Under the pieces are notes generated by a model. That model was given only the letters and a program-made list of their open reading frames with translations. It was not told the origin of the DNA and did no database searches. A stretch of 64,000 nt of DNA from Luteipulveratus mongoliensis (lineage in GTDB: Bacteria > Actinomycetota > Actinomycetes > Actinomycetales > Dermatophilaceae), in the NCBI RefSeq assembly GCF_001190945.1, contig NZ_CP011112.1, positions 434,001 through 498,000 of the forward strand, read 5' to 3'. A program made the position numbers and the translations under genes. This document shows, piece after piece, positions 40,495-47,808 of this stretch (positions are counted from its first letter, which is position 1; every line of letters starts with the position of its first letter).

Positions 40495-42192
40495 ATGAGC
40501 CTGACCCTGATTGCCGTGCTGGGCATCATCAGCATCGTTGCGGTGACAGCGTTCTCGACCCGCCTCGGGATCGCGGCGCCGCTGTCGCTCGTCGTGGTCG
40601 GCGTCGTCCTGAGCTTCATCCCGAGCGCGCCCGACATCGCGGTCGAGCCGCACATCATCCTCGGCGGAGTCCTGCCGCCGCTGCTCTACTCGGCGGCGCT
40701 CAACATGCCGGCCCAGGACTTCCGGCGCAACATCAAGGCGATCACCGGACTCGCCGTTGTCCTCGTCGCGCTGACGACCGTGGTCTCCGGGGCGTTGTTG
40801 CACTGGGTGATGCCCGAGATCGACTGGCCGATGGCGTTCGCGATTGGTGCGGTCATCAGCCCGACGGACGCGGTGGCAGCCACCTCGATCGGCAAGCGTC
40901 TCGGCTTGCCGCCACGCATCGTGACGATGCTCGAGGGGGAGGGCCTCGTCAACGACGCGTCCGCTCTGGTGTTGCTGCGCTCGGCGATCGCCGCTGTCGC
41001 TGTCTCGGTGTCGATCCTGGACGTCGTCTGGGACTTCGTCCTCGCCGTCCTGATCGCCGCGGTGATCGGCTTCGCCGTCGCATTCGTCGGGATCAAGGTG
41101 CGGGCGCTGCTGCCGGATCCCGTTCTCAGCACAGCGATTTCGTTCGTCGTGCCGTTCGTTGCGTTCCTTCCGACCGAGTCGCTGGACGCCTCAGGTGTCC
41201 TCGCGGTCGTCGTCGCCGGAGTCGTCACGGGGAGCGTCGGGCCGGCGTTCCTCGGCGCCCGGGTGCGATGGGCGGAGACCATCAACTGGCGTACGGTCGC
41301 GTTCCTCTTGGAGAGCAGCATCTTCCTGCTGATGGGCCTCACCATCGCGCCGCTGCTCGACGAGGTCAGCGACGAGCACCTCAGCGCCGGTCGCGCCGTC
41401 TGGATCGGCCTGCTGCTCGCCGTGCTCGTGATCGCGTTGCGGCTGGCGTTCGTGGTGCCGCTCATGGGGCTGCTCCGGCGCGAGACCCGTCGTGCTGCCG
41501 AGACCAAGCCGCAGGTCCAGGACTGGCGCGAGCATCCGCGGTTCAAGGCCGGCCAGGACAACCTGTCACCGCGCAAGCAGACCTTCATCGAGGTGCGCTT
41601 CCGTCGGCTGAACGCCGACCTCGACTTCTTCCTCTCCCAAGCCGTCGGGTGGCGTGGTGGTCTCGTACTCGGCTGGGCGGGCATGCGCGGCGCCATCACT
41701 GTCGCGGCCGCTCAGACCCTGCCCGAGGGCACGGCGTACCGGCCCCAGCTCATCCTCATCGCGTACGTCGTCGCCATCACCACCCTGCTCGTCCAGGGCC
41801 TCACGATCCCGGCCGTCATCCGGGTGGCCGACATCCCGGCCGACGACCCCGCCCGCCACCGCGCGGACCTCGGCCGGCTCACGACCGGGCTCACCGAGGC
41901 CGGCCTGGCCGCCCTCGAGGACTCTGCGGCGCCCGACGACGTGGCACAGCGGTCCCTCGAACAGGCCCGGTCGGCGATCGCTCGGCGAGGTGACCAGACG
42001 GCGATGGAGGACCCGGACGCGCAGCAGGAGCGCGAGCTCTACGCGGCGTACCTGCGCGAGGCCCTGGACGCCCAGCGTGAGTGGCTGAACCGCGCGATGG
42101 CGGGCAGCACGTACGACGCCTCGGTCATCACCGATGGTCGCCGCTACCTCGACCTGCTCGAGATGCGCCTGCAGGACGCGCCGCAGACCTGA
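40495..42192 (+). CDS. Na+/H+ antiporter, CPA1 (NhaP-type) family
   Basis: A 565-aa monovalent cation:proton antiporter with about 12 transmembrane helices and a C-terminal cytoplasmic region of about 150 residues. The family ion-binding segments are visible: FAIGAVISPTDAVAATSIGKRLGLP (helix 5 region) and MLEGEGLVNDASALVLLRSA with its Asn-Asp pair. GWAGMRGAITVAAAQTLP near residue 400 is the other conserved helix. It contributes to pH and sodium homeostasis. GAGGAG precedes ATG 40495. It follows the TetR gene by 25 bp, so some co-transcription with the exporter unit is possible. Confidence 0.93.
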   Translation: MSLTLIAVLGIISIVAVTAFSTRLGIAAPLSLVVVGVVLSFIPSAPDIAVEPHIILGGVLPPLLYSAALNMPAQDFRRNIKAITGLAVVLVALTTVVSGALLHWVMPEIDWPMAFAIGAVISPTDAVAATSIGKRLGLPPRIVTMLEGEGLVNDASALVLLRSAIAAVAVSVSILDVVWDFVLAVLIAAVIGFAVAFVGIKVRALLPDPVLSTAISFVVPFVAFLPTESLDASGVLAVVVAGVVTGSVGPAFLGARVRWAETINWRTVAFLLESSIFLLMGLTIAPLLDEVSDEHLSAGRAVWIGLLLAVLVIALRLAFVVPLMGLLRRETRRAAETKPQVQDWREHPRFKAGQDNLSPRKQTFIEVRFRRLNADLDFFLSQAVGWRGGLVLGWAGMRGAITVAAAQTLPEGTAYRPQLILIAYVVAITTLLVQGLTIPAVIRVADIPADDPARHRADLGRLTTGLTEAGLAALEDSAAPDDVAQRSLEQARSAIARRGDQTAMEDPDAQQERELYAAYLREALDAQREWLNRAMAGSTYDASVITDGRRYLDLLEMRLQDAPQT

Positions 42193-42202
42193 GCCGGCTC
42201 AG
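42189..42202. terminator. Palindrome over two convergent stop codons
   Basis: CTGAGCCGGCTCAG is a perfect 14-bp palindrome that contains both the TGA of the antiporter gene and the TGA of the convergent methyltransferase gene, which are only six bases apart. Confidence 0.4.
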
Positions 42203-42852
42203 CCGGCGCGACGCAGCCGCAGGATCGTGTCGGTACGCGTGCCCGGCTCTCCCTCCGGCCCCGGCATGTCCGTGGTGAGCTCTTCGTCCAGGTCGACCCG
42301 CCACTCGTCCGTGGGGAGGGCCAGCTGCTCGATGACCTGAGCGGTGGTGGGGAAGTTGTAGTGACCGTGCTCGTGCTCACCCGTGTCGACCCAGCTCGGG
42401 AACCCGGCGTGGCTGCCGATCAGCAGTGCGCCACCAGGCTTGACCGCGTGCGCGGCGCGACGCAGGATGCGCGGTCGTTCACCCTCCGCCTCGACCGGTG
42501 AGTGCAGGAATTGCGCTGACACCACATTGAATTCACGCTCTGGGAAGGAGCGCAGCAGGTTGTGCTGCTCCCACTCGACGTGGTCTCCGACGCCGGCGGC
42601 GGCGGCGTGCTTGGCCGCGCGTGTCAGGGCGCGGGTCGACACGTCGACACCGGTGACCGCCCAGCCGGAGGTCGCGAGCCAGATCGCGTCGGCGCCCTCG
42701 CCACAGCCGAGCTCGAGAGCACTGCCTGGTGTGAGGGACTCGACGCCGCGCACGAGGAGCGGGTTGGGGCGCCCGCTCCAGACGGCGTCCTGGCCGTCGT
42801 AGAAGTCCTCCCAGAAGTCCTCTGGCGTCTGTCCCTGGGTGTCGCTCGTCAT
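42199..42852 (-). CDS. Class I SAM-dependent methyltransferase
   Basis: A 217-aa methyltransferase with motif I ALELGCGEGADAIWLATSG (about 44-62), GVDVSTRAL, and the N-terminal PEDFWEDFYDGQDAVWSGRPN, which is typical of a thiopurine/tellurite-type methyltransferase group in actinomycetes. The later HAVKPGGALLIGSH is motif III-like. I chose ATG 42852 (MTSDTQGQ), preceded by TTGGAG. The substrate is unknown. A strong hairpin separates it from the aldo/keto reductase gene upstream on the same strand, so it is probably transcribed separately. Confidence 0.85.
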   Translation of the reverse strand: MTSDTQGQTPEDFWEDFYDGQDAVWSGRPNPLLVRGVESLTPGSALELGCGEGADAIWLATSGWAVTGVDVSTRALTRAAKHAAAAGVGDHVEWEQHNLLRSFPEREFNVVSAQFLHSPVEAEGERPRILRRAAHAVKPGGALLIGSHAGFPSWVDTGEHEHGHYNFPTTAQVIEQLALPTDEWRVDLDEELTTDMPGPEGEPGTRTDTILRLRRAG

Positions 42853-42916
42853 GGTGTCTCCAACCGTGCGGTGCTGCCCTCGCCGCGGGTTCGCGACCGG
42901 CTGCTCCGATGGTGCG

Positions 42917-42979
42917 CTGGACGCGCGCTCGCTGGCAAAGTTCTTTGCCGAACTGGCAAGCCAGCGAACGCGCGTCCAG
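42917..42979 (-). terminator. 20-bp inverted repeat after the aldo/keto reductase gene
   Basis: CTGGACGCGCGCTCGCTGGC (42917-42936) pairs with GCCAGCGAACGCGCGTCCAG (42960-42979) with one mismatch. An inner TTGCC/GGCAA pairing lies in the loop. It begins three bases after the reductase stop codon and is a strong stem for ending that transcript. Confidence 0.7.
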
Positions 42980-42982
42980 GAC

Positions 42983-44032
42983 TCAGGCAGCCGCGCGCTC
43001 GGTGAGGGGCCGGCGACGACGTACGACATTGACCAGCGAGGGCTGCGGCCACGGGCCGTTCGGCGGATAGATGTCCGTGCCGGGCGGGACGATCTCGTCG
43101 ATGCGGTCGAGCGTTGCATCGTCCAGCGTGAGGCCGGCGCCCTTGTTGAGCCCGTCGAACTGCTCCTGAGTTCGCGGTCCGAGGATCACCGACGTGACGG
43201 CCGGGTGCGCAATCACGAACGCGATCGCGAGCTCGGGGAGCGAGCAGCCGAGGTCGTCGGCCACCTCGATCAGCTGCTCGACGATCTCGAGCTTGGCCGC
43301 GGTCTCGGGCAGCGAGGGATCGAAGCGCTCGGGCCGGATGAGGGGCCGGCCCGACGTGAGGTCCAGGTCCTGACCCTTGCGGTAGCGGCCGGTCAGGAAC
43401 CCGAACGCCAGGGGGCTCCACGTCAGCACGCCCATGCCGTAGCGCTGAGCGGTCGGCAGCACCGAGCGCTCCACGCCACGAGCCAGGATCGAGTACGGCG
43501 GCTGCTCCGTGCGGAAGCGGTGCAGGCCACGACGCTCGGCGACGACATGTGACTCGACGATCTCCTCGGGCGGGAACGTCGAGCAGCCGAACGCACGGAT
43601 CTTGCCCTGCCGGACGAGATCGGTCAGCACCGAGAGGGTCTCCTCGATGTCGGTCGTCTCGTCGGGACGGTGCACCTGGTAGAGATCGATCCAGTCGGTC
43701 TGCAGCCGGCGCAGGCTCTGCTCGACCTCGTGCACGATCCACCGGCGCGAGTTGCCGCCCTTGTTGGGGCCCTCCTCCAGCGGGAAGTGCACCTTGGTGG
43801 CGAGGATGACGTCGTCGCGGCGGCCCTGGAGCGCCTTGCCGACGATCTCCTCGGACTCACCGGTCGAATACATGTCCGCCGTGTCGACGAAGTTGATGCC
43901 CTGATCCAGCGCCGAGTGGATGATGCGGACGCAGTCGTCGTGATCGGGGTTGCCGACCGCGCCGAACATCATGGCGCCGAGGCAGTGCGCACTGACCTCC
44001 ATGCCGGTCTTGCCAAGGGTGCGATAACGCAT
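42983..44032 (-). CDS. Aldo/keto reductase
   Basis: A 349-aa NADPH-dependent aldo/keto reductase, TIM-barrel fold. The catalytic tetrad is visible as D in FVDTADMYSTG, Tyr in the same segment, Lys in ILATKVHF and His in LYQVHRPD. SVILGPRTQEQ near the C-terminus binds the cofactor phosphate. ATG 44032 has AGGAGAGCC upstream. It probably reduces a carbonyl or acts in sugar or stress metabolism; the substrate is unknown. Confidence 0.92.
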   Translation of the reverse strand: MRYRTLGKTGMEVSAHCLGAMMFGAVGNPDHDDCVRIIHSALDQGINFVDTADMYSTGESEEIVGKALQGRRDDVILATKVHFPLEEGPNKGGNSRRWIVHEVEQSLRRLQTDWIDLYQVHRPDETTDIEETLSVLTDLVRQGKIRAFGCSTFPPEEIVESHVVAERRGLHRFRTEQPPYSILARGVERSVLPTAQRYGMGVLTWSPLAFGFLTGRYRKGQDLDLTSGRPLIRPERFDPSLPETAAKLEIVEQLIEVADDLGCSLPELAIAFVIAHPAVTSVILGPRTQEQFDGLNKGAGLTLDDATLDRIDEIVPPGTDIYPPNGPWPQPSLVNVVRRRRPLTERAAA

Positions 44033-44235
44033 GGCTCTCCTAGGAGCTCGAGCGCCCGGTCGGGCGCGTGCCGGGCCGACGCTAGAAGTCGGAGCGCACT
44101 CGAAGTCAAGCGTTCGTCGTACGCCTGGCTCCCGCTCACTTTTCCCAGCGTCCTCCCATGTGCTGGGGTGACCTGCGCGTGTACGTTCGAAACCTCGCGT
44201 GCCTGCGAGTAACCCATAACCGAAGGAGATAGTTC

Positions 44236-44784
44236 ATGAGCACCTTCGACGACTCCGGAGACCAGGCAGGTCAGGACGCCGCGGGCGGCGACGACCAGTT
44301 CGGTACCGGTTCCGGCTCGGACCAGACGGACGCCCAGGGTGGCGGACTCGACTCTGGCGACAGCGGTTCGGACTCCAGCAACGACAGCGGTTCGGAGGGT
44401 GGCGGCTACGGCGGCGACTCCGGCGGTAGCGACGACAGCGGCTCGGACTCGGGCGACGGCGGCTTCGGTAGCGACTCGGGCGACTCTGACTCCGGGTCCG
44501 ATGACTCCGGCAGCGACTCGGGTTCTGACGGCGACGCCTCCGACTCCGGCGACTCTGGGTCTGACGACTCGGGGTCCGACGACTCCAGTGAGAGCGACGG
44601 CGGCTTCGGTGGCGACGGCGACTCCGGGTCCGAGGACTCTGGCAGTGACTCGGGTTCTGACGGTGGCGACGGCGGCTTCGGCAGCGACTCCGGCGACTCG
44701 GACTCCAGCGACTCCGGATCCGACAGCTCCGAAGGTGGCGACTTCGGCGGCGAGTCCGAGAGCTCGGACGACTCCGGCCAGTAG
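44236..44784 (+). CDS. Extremely Ser/Asp/Gly-rich low-complexity protein
   Basis: A 182-aa protein made almost wholly of Ser, Asp, Gly with a few Glu, Phe and Asn. Irregular repeats of DSGSDSG, GGDGGFGSDSGD and SDDSGSDS run through it. A textbook ribosome-binding site (GAAGGAGAT, eight bases before ATG) and a strong hairpin terminator just after the stop show that it is expressed. There is no signal peptide, membrane segment or known domain, and the protein is strongly acidic (calculated charge would be very negative). Calcium binding, like SD-repeat adhesins, or a disordered stress or phase-separating role are possible, but no function can be assigned. The repetition on the opposite strand creates mirror open frames that are not real. 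Confidence 0.75.
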   Translation: MSTFDDSGDQAGQDAAGGDDQFGTGSGSDQTDAQGGGLDSGDSGSDSSNDSGSEGGGYGGDSGGSDDSGSDSGDGGFGSDSGDSDSGSDDSGSDSGSDGDASDSGDSGSDDSGSDDSSESDGGFGGDGDSGSEDSGSDSGSDGGDGGFGSDSGDSDSSDSGSDSSEGGDFGGESESSDDSGQ

Positions 44785-44804
44785 CAGGCCACTCTCGTAC
44801 GACT

Positions 44805-44842
44805 ACTGCGCGCCGCGACCCTTCGGGGTGGCGGCGCGCAGT
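44805..44842. terminator. Strong intrinsic hairpin between convergent genes
   Basis: ACTGCGCGCCGC (44805-44816) and GCGGCGCGCAGT (44831-44842) form a perfect 12-bp stem, with an inner ACCC-TTCG-GGGT stem and a UUCG tetraloop. It lies 20 bp after the Ser/Asp-rich gene and 20 bp before the stop of the convergent DksA-type gene, serving both. Confidence 0.8.
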
Positions 44843-44861
44843 GGCGTTCACGGCAGGTGCG

Positions 44862-45218
44862 TCACGCGCACCGGATGCACCGGTCGGTGGTGGGCCGCGC
44901 GAGCAAGCGTTCGTGGTCGATCGGTTGGTCGCAGCTCGCGCAACGCCCGTCCCAGCCAACAGCTATGCGCGCCAGGGCCGAGCCGATCTCGTCGATCCGG
45001 GCTCGGGCTTCTTCGGCGAGGGCGAGGGTCTGAGCCCGATCCCACGCAATGGTCGCGCCCTCGGGGTCGTGCTCGTCATCGGCGTTGTCGTCCTGGGAGG
45101 CGTCGATGATCTGAGCCTCGAGGCGACGCAGGTCGGCCAAACGGCCCATGGCCTCGACGTGGCGCTGACGCAGCGCAGCCTCGACGTCCTCCAAGCCGGC
45201 GCCGGTGTTTTCCGCCAT
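44862..45218 (-). CDS. DksA/TraR-type C4 zinc-finger protein
   Basis: A 118-aa protein with an N-terminal helical coiled-coil-like region rich in Asp/Glu (including DASQDDNADDEHDPE) and a C-terminal C4 zinc finger CASCDQPI...DRCIRCA. This is the DksA/TraR fold, whose members bind RNA polymerase through the secondary channel. Actinobacterial members are usually shorter, uncharacterised homologues, and the catalytic-tip acidic residues of DksA cannot be placed with certainty. It lies downstream of tRNA-Ala on the same strand. Confidence 0.85.
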   Translation of the reverse strand: MAENTGAGLEDVEAALRQRHVEAMGRLADLRRLEAQIIDASQDDNADDEHDPEGATIAWDRAQTLALAEEARARIDEIGSALARIAVGWDGRCASCDQPIDHERLLARPTTDRCIRCA

Positions 45219-45246
45219 GCTGCGACCTCCTGAGACGGAGTCAGGG

Positions 45247-45334
45247 TGTGGATGAGTGCGCTGTGATGGCGCACTTCAGGCAGTCATCCACAGGCAAAAG
45301 CCAGAAATGGCGCCTGTGGATGCAGTGTGGATAC
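45247..45334. promoter_or_regulatory. Cluster of DnaA-box-like nonamers and a hairpin
   Basis: Four near matches to TTATCCACA or its complement lie within 88 bp: TGTGGATGA (45247), TCATCCACA (45284), TGTGGATGC (45315) and TGTGGATAC (45326), with one or two mismatches each. Two of them form the arms of a perfect 11-bp inverted repeat (CATCCACAGGC 45285-45295 and GCCTGTGGATG 45312-45322) that could also terminate tRNA-Ala transcription. Given the presumed nearness of oriC, DnaA titration is conceivable. Confidence 0.4.
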
Positions 45335-45343
45335 TCCACCCAA

Positions 45344-45419
45344 TGGTGGAGGCGATCGGACTCGAACCGACAACCCCCTGCTTGCAAAGCAGGTGCGCTA
45401 CCAATTGCGCCACGCCCCC
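45344..45419 (-). tRNA. tRNA-Ala (anticodon TGC)
   Basis: Minus-strand cloverleaf of 76 nt including encoded CCA. The acceptor stem GGGGGCG pairs with CGCCTCC, the anticodon arm is CCTGCTTTGCAAGCAGG with TGC in the loop, and the T arm holds GGTTCGAGTCC. It lies near tRNA-Ile, the usual actinobacterial arrangement downstream of gyrA. Confidence 0.96.
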
Positions 45420-45499
45420 GAGTGCCCGCGAACCAGGTCTTGGCCGCGGGCACACAGGTCATACGGTCAGGACTGCTGGTCCCGACTGAAGGTCGAAGG

Positions 45500-45655
45500 T
45501 CAGCTGGCCTTCGAAGAGCTGCCGCTGATGACCTTCTCGCCCGGCTTGTCGCTGGCCTGTGCCCACAGCTCCTTGCCGGTCTTGTGCTGCTTGATCTTGG
45601 TGTTGGCAAAAGCAGCGGCGCCAGCCGCCGCAAGAACCAATAGGGCCTTCTTCAT
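45500..45655 (-). CDS. DLW-39 family small protein
   Basis: A 51-aa protein, MKKALLVLAAAGAAAFANTK at the start and a basic/polar C-terminus, too short for common gene-length cut-offs. One N-terminal transmembrane helix is evident. The family is tiny, actinobacterial, of unknown function and typically found near gyrA and the tRNA-Ile/Ala pair, as here: it lies between the two tRNA genes. The usual KKxxxDLW segment corresponds only loosely to the GKELWAQAS part, so family membership is likely rather than certain. GAGGAG precedes the ATG at 45655. Confidence 0.78.
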   Translation of the reverse strand: MKKALLVLAAAGAAAFANTKIKQHKTGKELWAQASDKPGEKVISGSSSKAS

Positions 45656-45696
45656 CTCAGGACTCCTCGTCGCTGTGACTAGCGGGGTGGCGGTGG

Positions 45697-45773
45697 TGGT
45701 GGGCCTAACTGGACTTGAACCAGTGACCTCTGTCTTATCAGGACAGCGCTCTAACCGACTGAGCTATAGGCCC
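45697..45773 (-). tRNA. tRNA-Ile (anticodon GAT)
   Basis: Minus-strand cloverleaf of 77 nt with encoded CCA. Acceptor stem GGGCCTA pairs with TAGGCCC, the D arm includes AGCTCAGTCGGTTAGAGC, the anticodon loop is CTGATAA (GAT) and the T arm is CTGGTTCAAGTCCAG. Confidence 0.97.
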
Positions 45774-45826
45774 CAACACCGTCAGGCGCCGTTCGGCCGA
45801 AGCCGGACGGCGCGCGAGCCAGAACT

Positions 45827-46525
45827 TTACCTCACTGGCCGCCGTGCTACCAAAGTGTCCGACGCCGCAATCCAGGCGGGCGCCGCCTCGCGGAACTCCT
45901 CGGACGCCATGGCCCCGACACCGGAGGGAATCACACCGATCACTGGCACCCCGACGCGGTTGCGCAGATGCGTCACGTTGGCGGCTTCGATCGGGCCTGG
46001 ATCAGCGGGATAGGCGCCCACGATCAGCCCGCCGACCGTGAGACTGCGGGCCTTCAGGGCCTCCAGCGTGAGCATCGTGTGGTTCAGCGTGCCGAGGCCC
46101 GCGCGCACCACCACGACCACCGTCGCATCCAGGTGTGCGGCCAGGTCCGCCATCGTCGCGCCGGCGCCATCGAGCTCGACGAGCAGTCCACCCGCACCCT
46201 CCACGAGCACGTCGTCCGCGCTGGTGAGGAGCCGGCGTACGGCAAGGGCTTGGTCTCCCACGGACGGCAGGGTGCGGTCCTCGGCGGCCGCCGCCTGGAC
46301 CGGCGCCATCGGCTCCCGAAGACGGACGCCGTCGGTCGCTGGTACGCCGGCCGCCCGGCGTACGAACGGCATGTCGCCTTCGTCGTCCCGCCCTACCCCG
46401 GTCTGGACGGGCTTGTACGCCACCACGGTGCGCCCGGCCGCTTCCAGAGCGGCCGCGATCGCCGCGGTGGCGACGGTCTTGCCCACCTCGGTGTCGGTGC
46501 CAGTCACCACGATCACCGGACTCAT
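45827..46525 (-). CDS. bioD: Dethiobiotin synthetase
   Basis: A 232-aa ATP-dependent dethiobiotin synthase that closes the ureido ring on 7,8-diaminopelargonate, the third step of the late biotin pathway. The P-loop TGTDTEVGKT (residues 7-16) is diagnostic, and VAYKPVQTG and LVEGAGGLLVEL are the other conserved blocks. Its ATG at 46525 overlaps the bioF stop (ATGA). It is the last gene of a bioA-bioF-bioD operon. bioB is not in this window, so the final sulphur-insertion step must be encoded elsewhere. Confidence 0.95.
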   Translation of the reverse strand: MSPVIVVTGTDTEVGKTVATAAIAAALEAAGRTVVAYKPVQTGVGRDDEGDMPFVRRAAGVPATDGVRLREPMAPVQAAAAEDRTLPSVGDQALAVRRLLTSADDVLVEGAGGLLVELDGAGATMADLAAHLDATVVVVVRAGLGTLNHTMLTLEALKARSLTVGGLIVGAYPADPGPIEAANVTHLRNRVGVPVIGVIPSGVGAMASEEFREAAPAWIAASDTLVARRPVR

Positions 46526-47808
46526 GCGTCACGTCCCCAACCGCTGGTCGAGTAGGGCGAGGCGCTGGCGGAGTCCGTATCGAGACCAGGTGCAGAACTC
46601 ACGGGGTCTCGATACGACTCCGCTAGCGCTCCGTCTACTCGACCAACGGAGGTGCGGAGGTGGTGAGTCAGGCGGGCGGCGGCCTCGTCGGCCGCTGCTT
46701 CCGTGACGGTGGCCCGCGCGGTCAGGCGCAGCCGCGAGATGCCGTCTGGCACCGACGGCGGGCGGAAGCAGCCCACGTCGATCCCGTCCGCGGCCAGCCT
46801 GGCTGCGACCTCGGCGGCGGTGTCGGCCGACGGCATCAGCACCGACTGGACCGCTCCGGCGGTGGGCTGCAGGTCGTGCAGCGCTTCGAGATCACGACCG
46901 TGCGCACGCAGCCGGGCGCACAGCACCTCCGCGACGCGACCGACGCCGGGGGCCATGGCCGGATCACCGAGCACCAGCTCGGCCGCTCGGCCGGCTGCGG
47001 CCGCCGCTGCCGGCGCGAGCGCGGTGTCGAAGATGAAGGAGCGTGCCGTGTTGACCAGGTGGCCCCGCAGCATCGGTGACCCGAGCACGACACCGCCCTG
47101 CGCGCCGAGCGCCTTCGACAGCGTGGCGGTCATGACGACGTACGGGTCGCCGGCCAGGCCGAGCGTGTGCACCATGCCACGCCCCGCACCAGCCACGCCG
47201 AGCCCATGCGCCTCGTCGACGATCAAGAGAGCGTCGTACGTCCGGCACGCCTCGGCGAGGTCCGCTAGGGGCGCCGAATCGCCCAGCACGCTGTAGATCG
47301 ACTCGGCAACCACGATCGCCCGCGGCTGAATCCTGTTGCGTAACAACGTTGCTGCCGCGTCGACATCCTGATGAGGGAAGACAGCGACCGTGCCGCGCGC
47401 CAGTCGAGCTCCGTCGATGAGCGAGGCGTGCACGTGCTGGTCGGACACGATCAAGGTGTCGGAGTCGGCAAGGGAAGTGACCGCGGCGAGGTTGGCGAGA
47501 TAGCCCGAGGAGAAGAGCAGCGCGCTCTCCTGACCGGTCAGCTCAGTCAAGGCTCGTTCGGTCGCGGCGTGCACCGGATGGGTGCCACGTGCGACGCGGG
47601 ACGCCCTCGCGCCGGTGCCGTAGTCGCGCGTGGCGCGAGCCGCTGCCTCGAGAACGTCTGGGTGACGGGAGAGGCCGAGGTAGTCGTTGGTCGCAAGATC
47701 GATCCTGGGGGCCGCAGCGGGCGGATTAGCTTGGCGCACCAGGCCGCTCGCCTCCCGCAACGATGCCAGCTCTGCCACTCTGGCAAGCACGCTCGGGCCG
47801 TACGTCAT
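46522..47808 (-). CDS. bioF: 8-amino-7-oxononanoate synthase with repeat-derived C-terminal tail
   Basis: A 428-aa PLP enzyme that condenses pimeloyl-ACP/CoA with L-alanine, the first committed step of biotin ring assembly. ATNDYLGLSRHPDV, GTGARASRVARGTHPVH, IVDEAHGLGVAGAGRG and TATLSKALGAQGG (the Schiff-base Lys) are all present. ATG 47808 (MTYGPS) overlaps bioA by ATGA. Normal BioF ends near TEAAADEAAARLTHHLRT. Here about 41 extra residues (from SVGRVDGALAESYRD to the end) are encoded by a complete copy of the dispersed repeat, so insertion of the element replaced the original stop. The core enzyme is intact and probably active. Confidence 0.94.
   Translation of the reverse strand: MTYGPSVLARVAELASLREASGLVRQANPPAAAPRIDLATNDYLGLSRHPDVLEAAARATRDYGTGARASRVARGTHPVHAATERALTELTGQESALLFSSGYLANLAAVTSLADSDTLIVSDQHVHASLIDGARLARGTVAVFPHQDVDAAATLLRNRIQPRAIVVAESIYSVLGDSAPLADLAEACRTYDALLIVDEAHGLGVAGAGRGMVHTLGLAGDPYVVMTATLSKALGAQGGVVLGSPMLRGHLVNTARSFIFDTALAPAAAAAAGRAAELVLGDPAMAPGVGRVAEVLCARLRAHGRDLEALHDLQPTAGAVQSVLMPSADTAAEVAARLAADGIDVGCFRPPSVPDGISRLRLTARATVTEAAADEAAARLTHHLRTSVGRVDGALAESYRDPVSSAPGLDTDSASASPYSTSGWGRDA
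46544..46650. repeat. Dispersed repeat, copy 6, within the bioF 3' end
   Basis: GCTGGTCGAGTAGGGCGAGG ... CGTATCGAGACC, a short spacer, then GGGTCTCGATACGACTCCGC ... CTACTCGACCAACG. Both halves are present and are read through in the bioF frame. Confidence 0.92.

Noticed and set aside
44406-44792. Minus-strand Ser/Glu/Pro-rich frame opposite the Ser/Asp/Gly-rich gene
   Set aside because: Mirror frame created by the repetitive codons; only the plus strand has a ribosome-binding site and correctly placed terminator.
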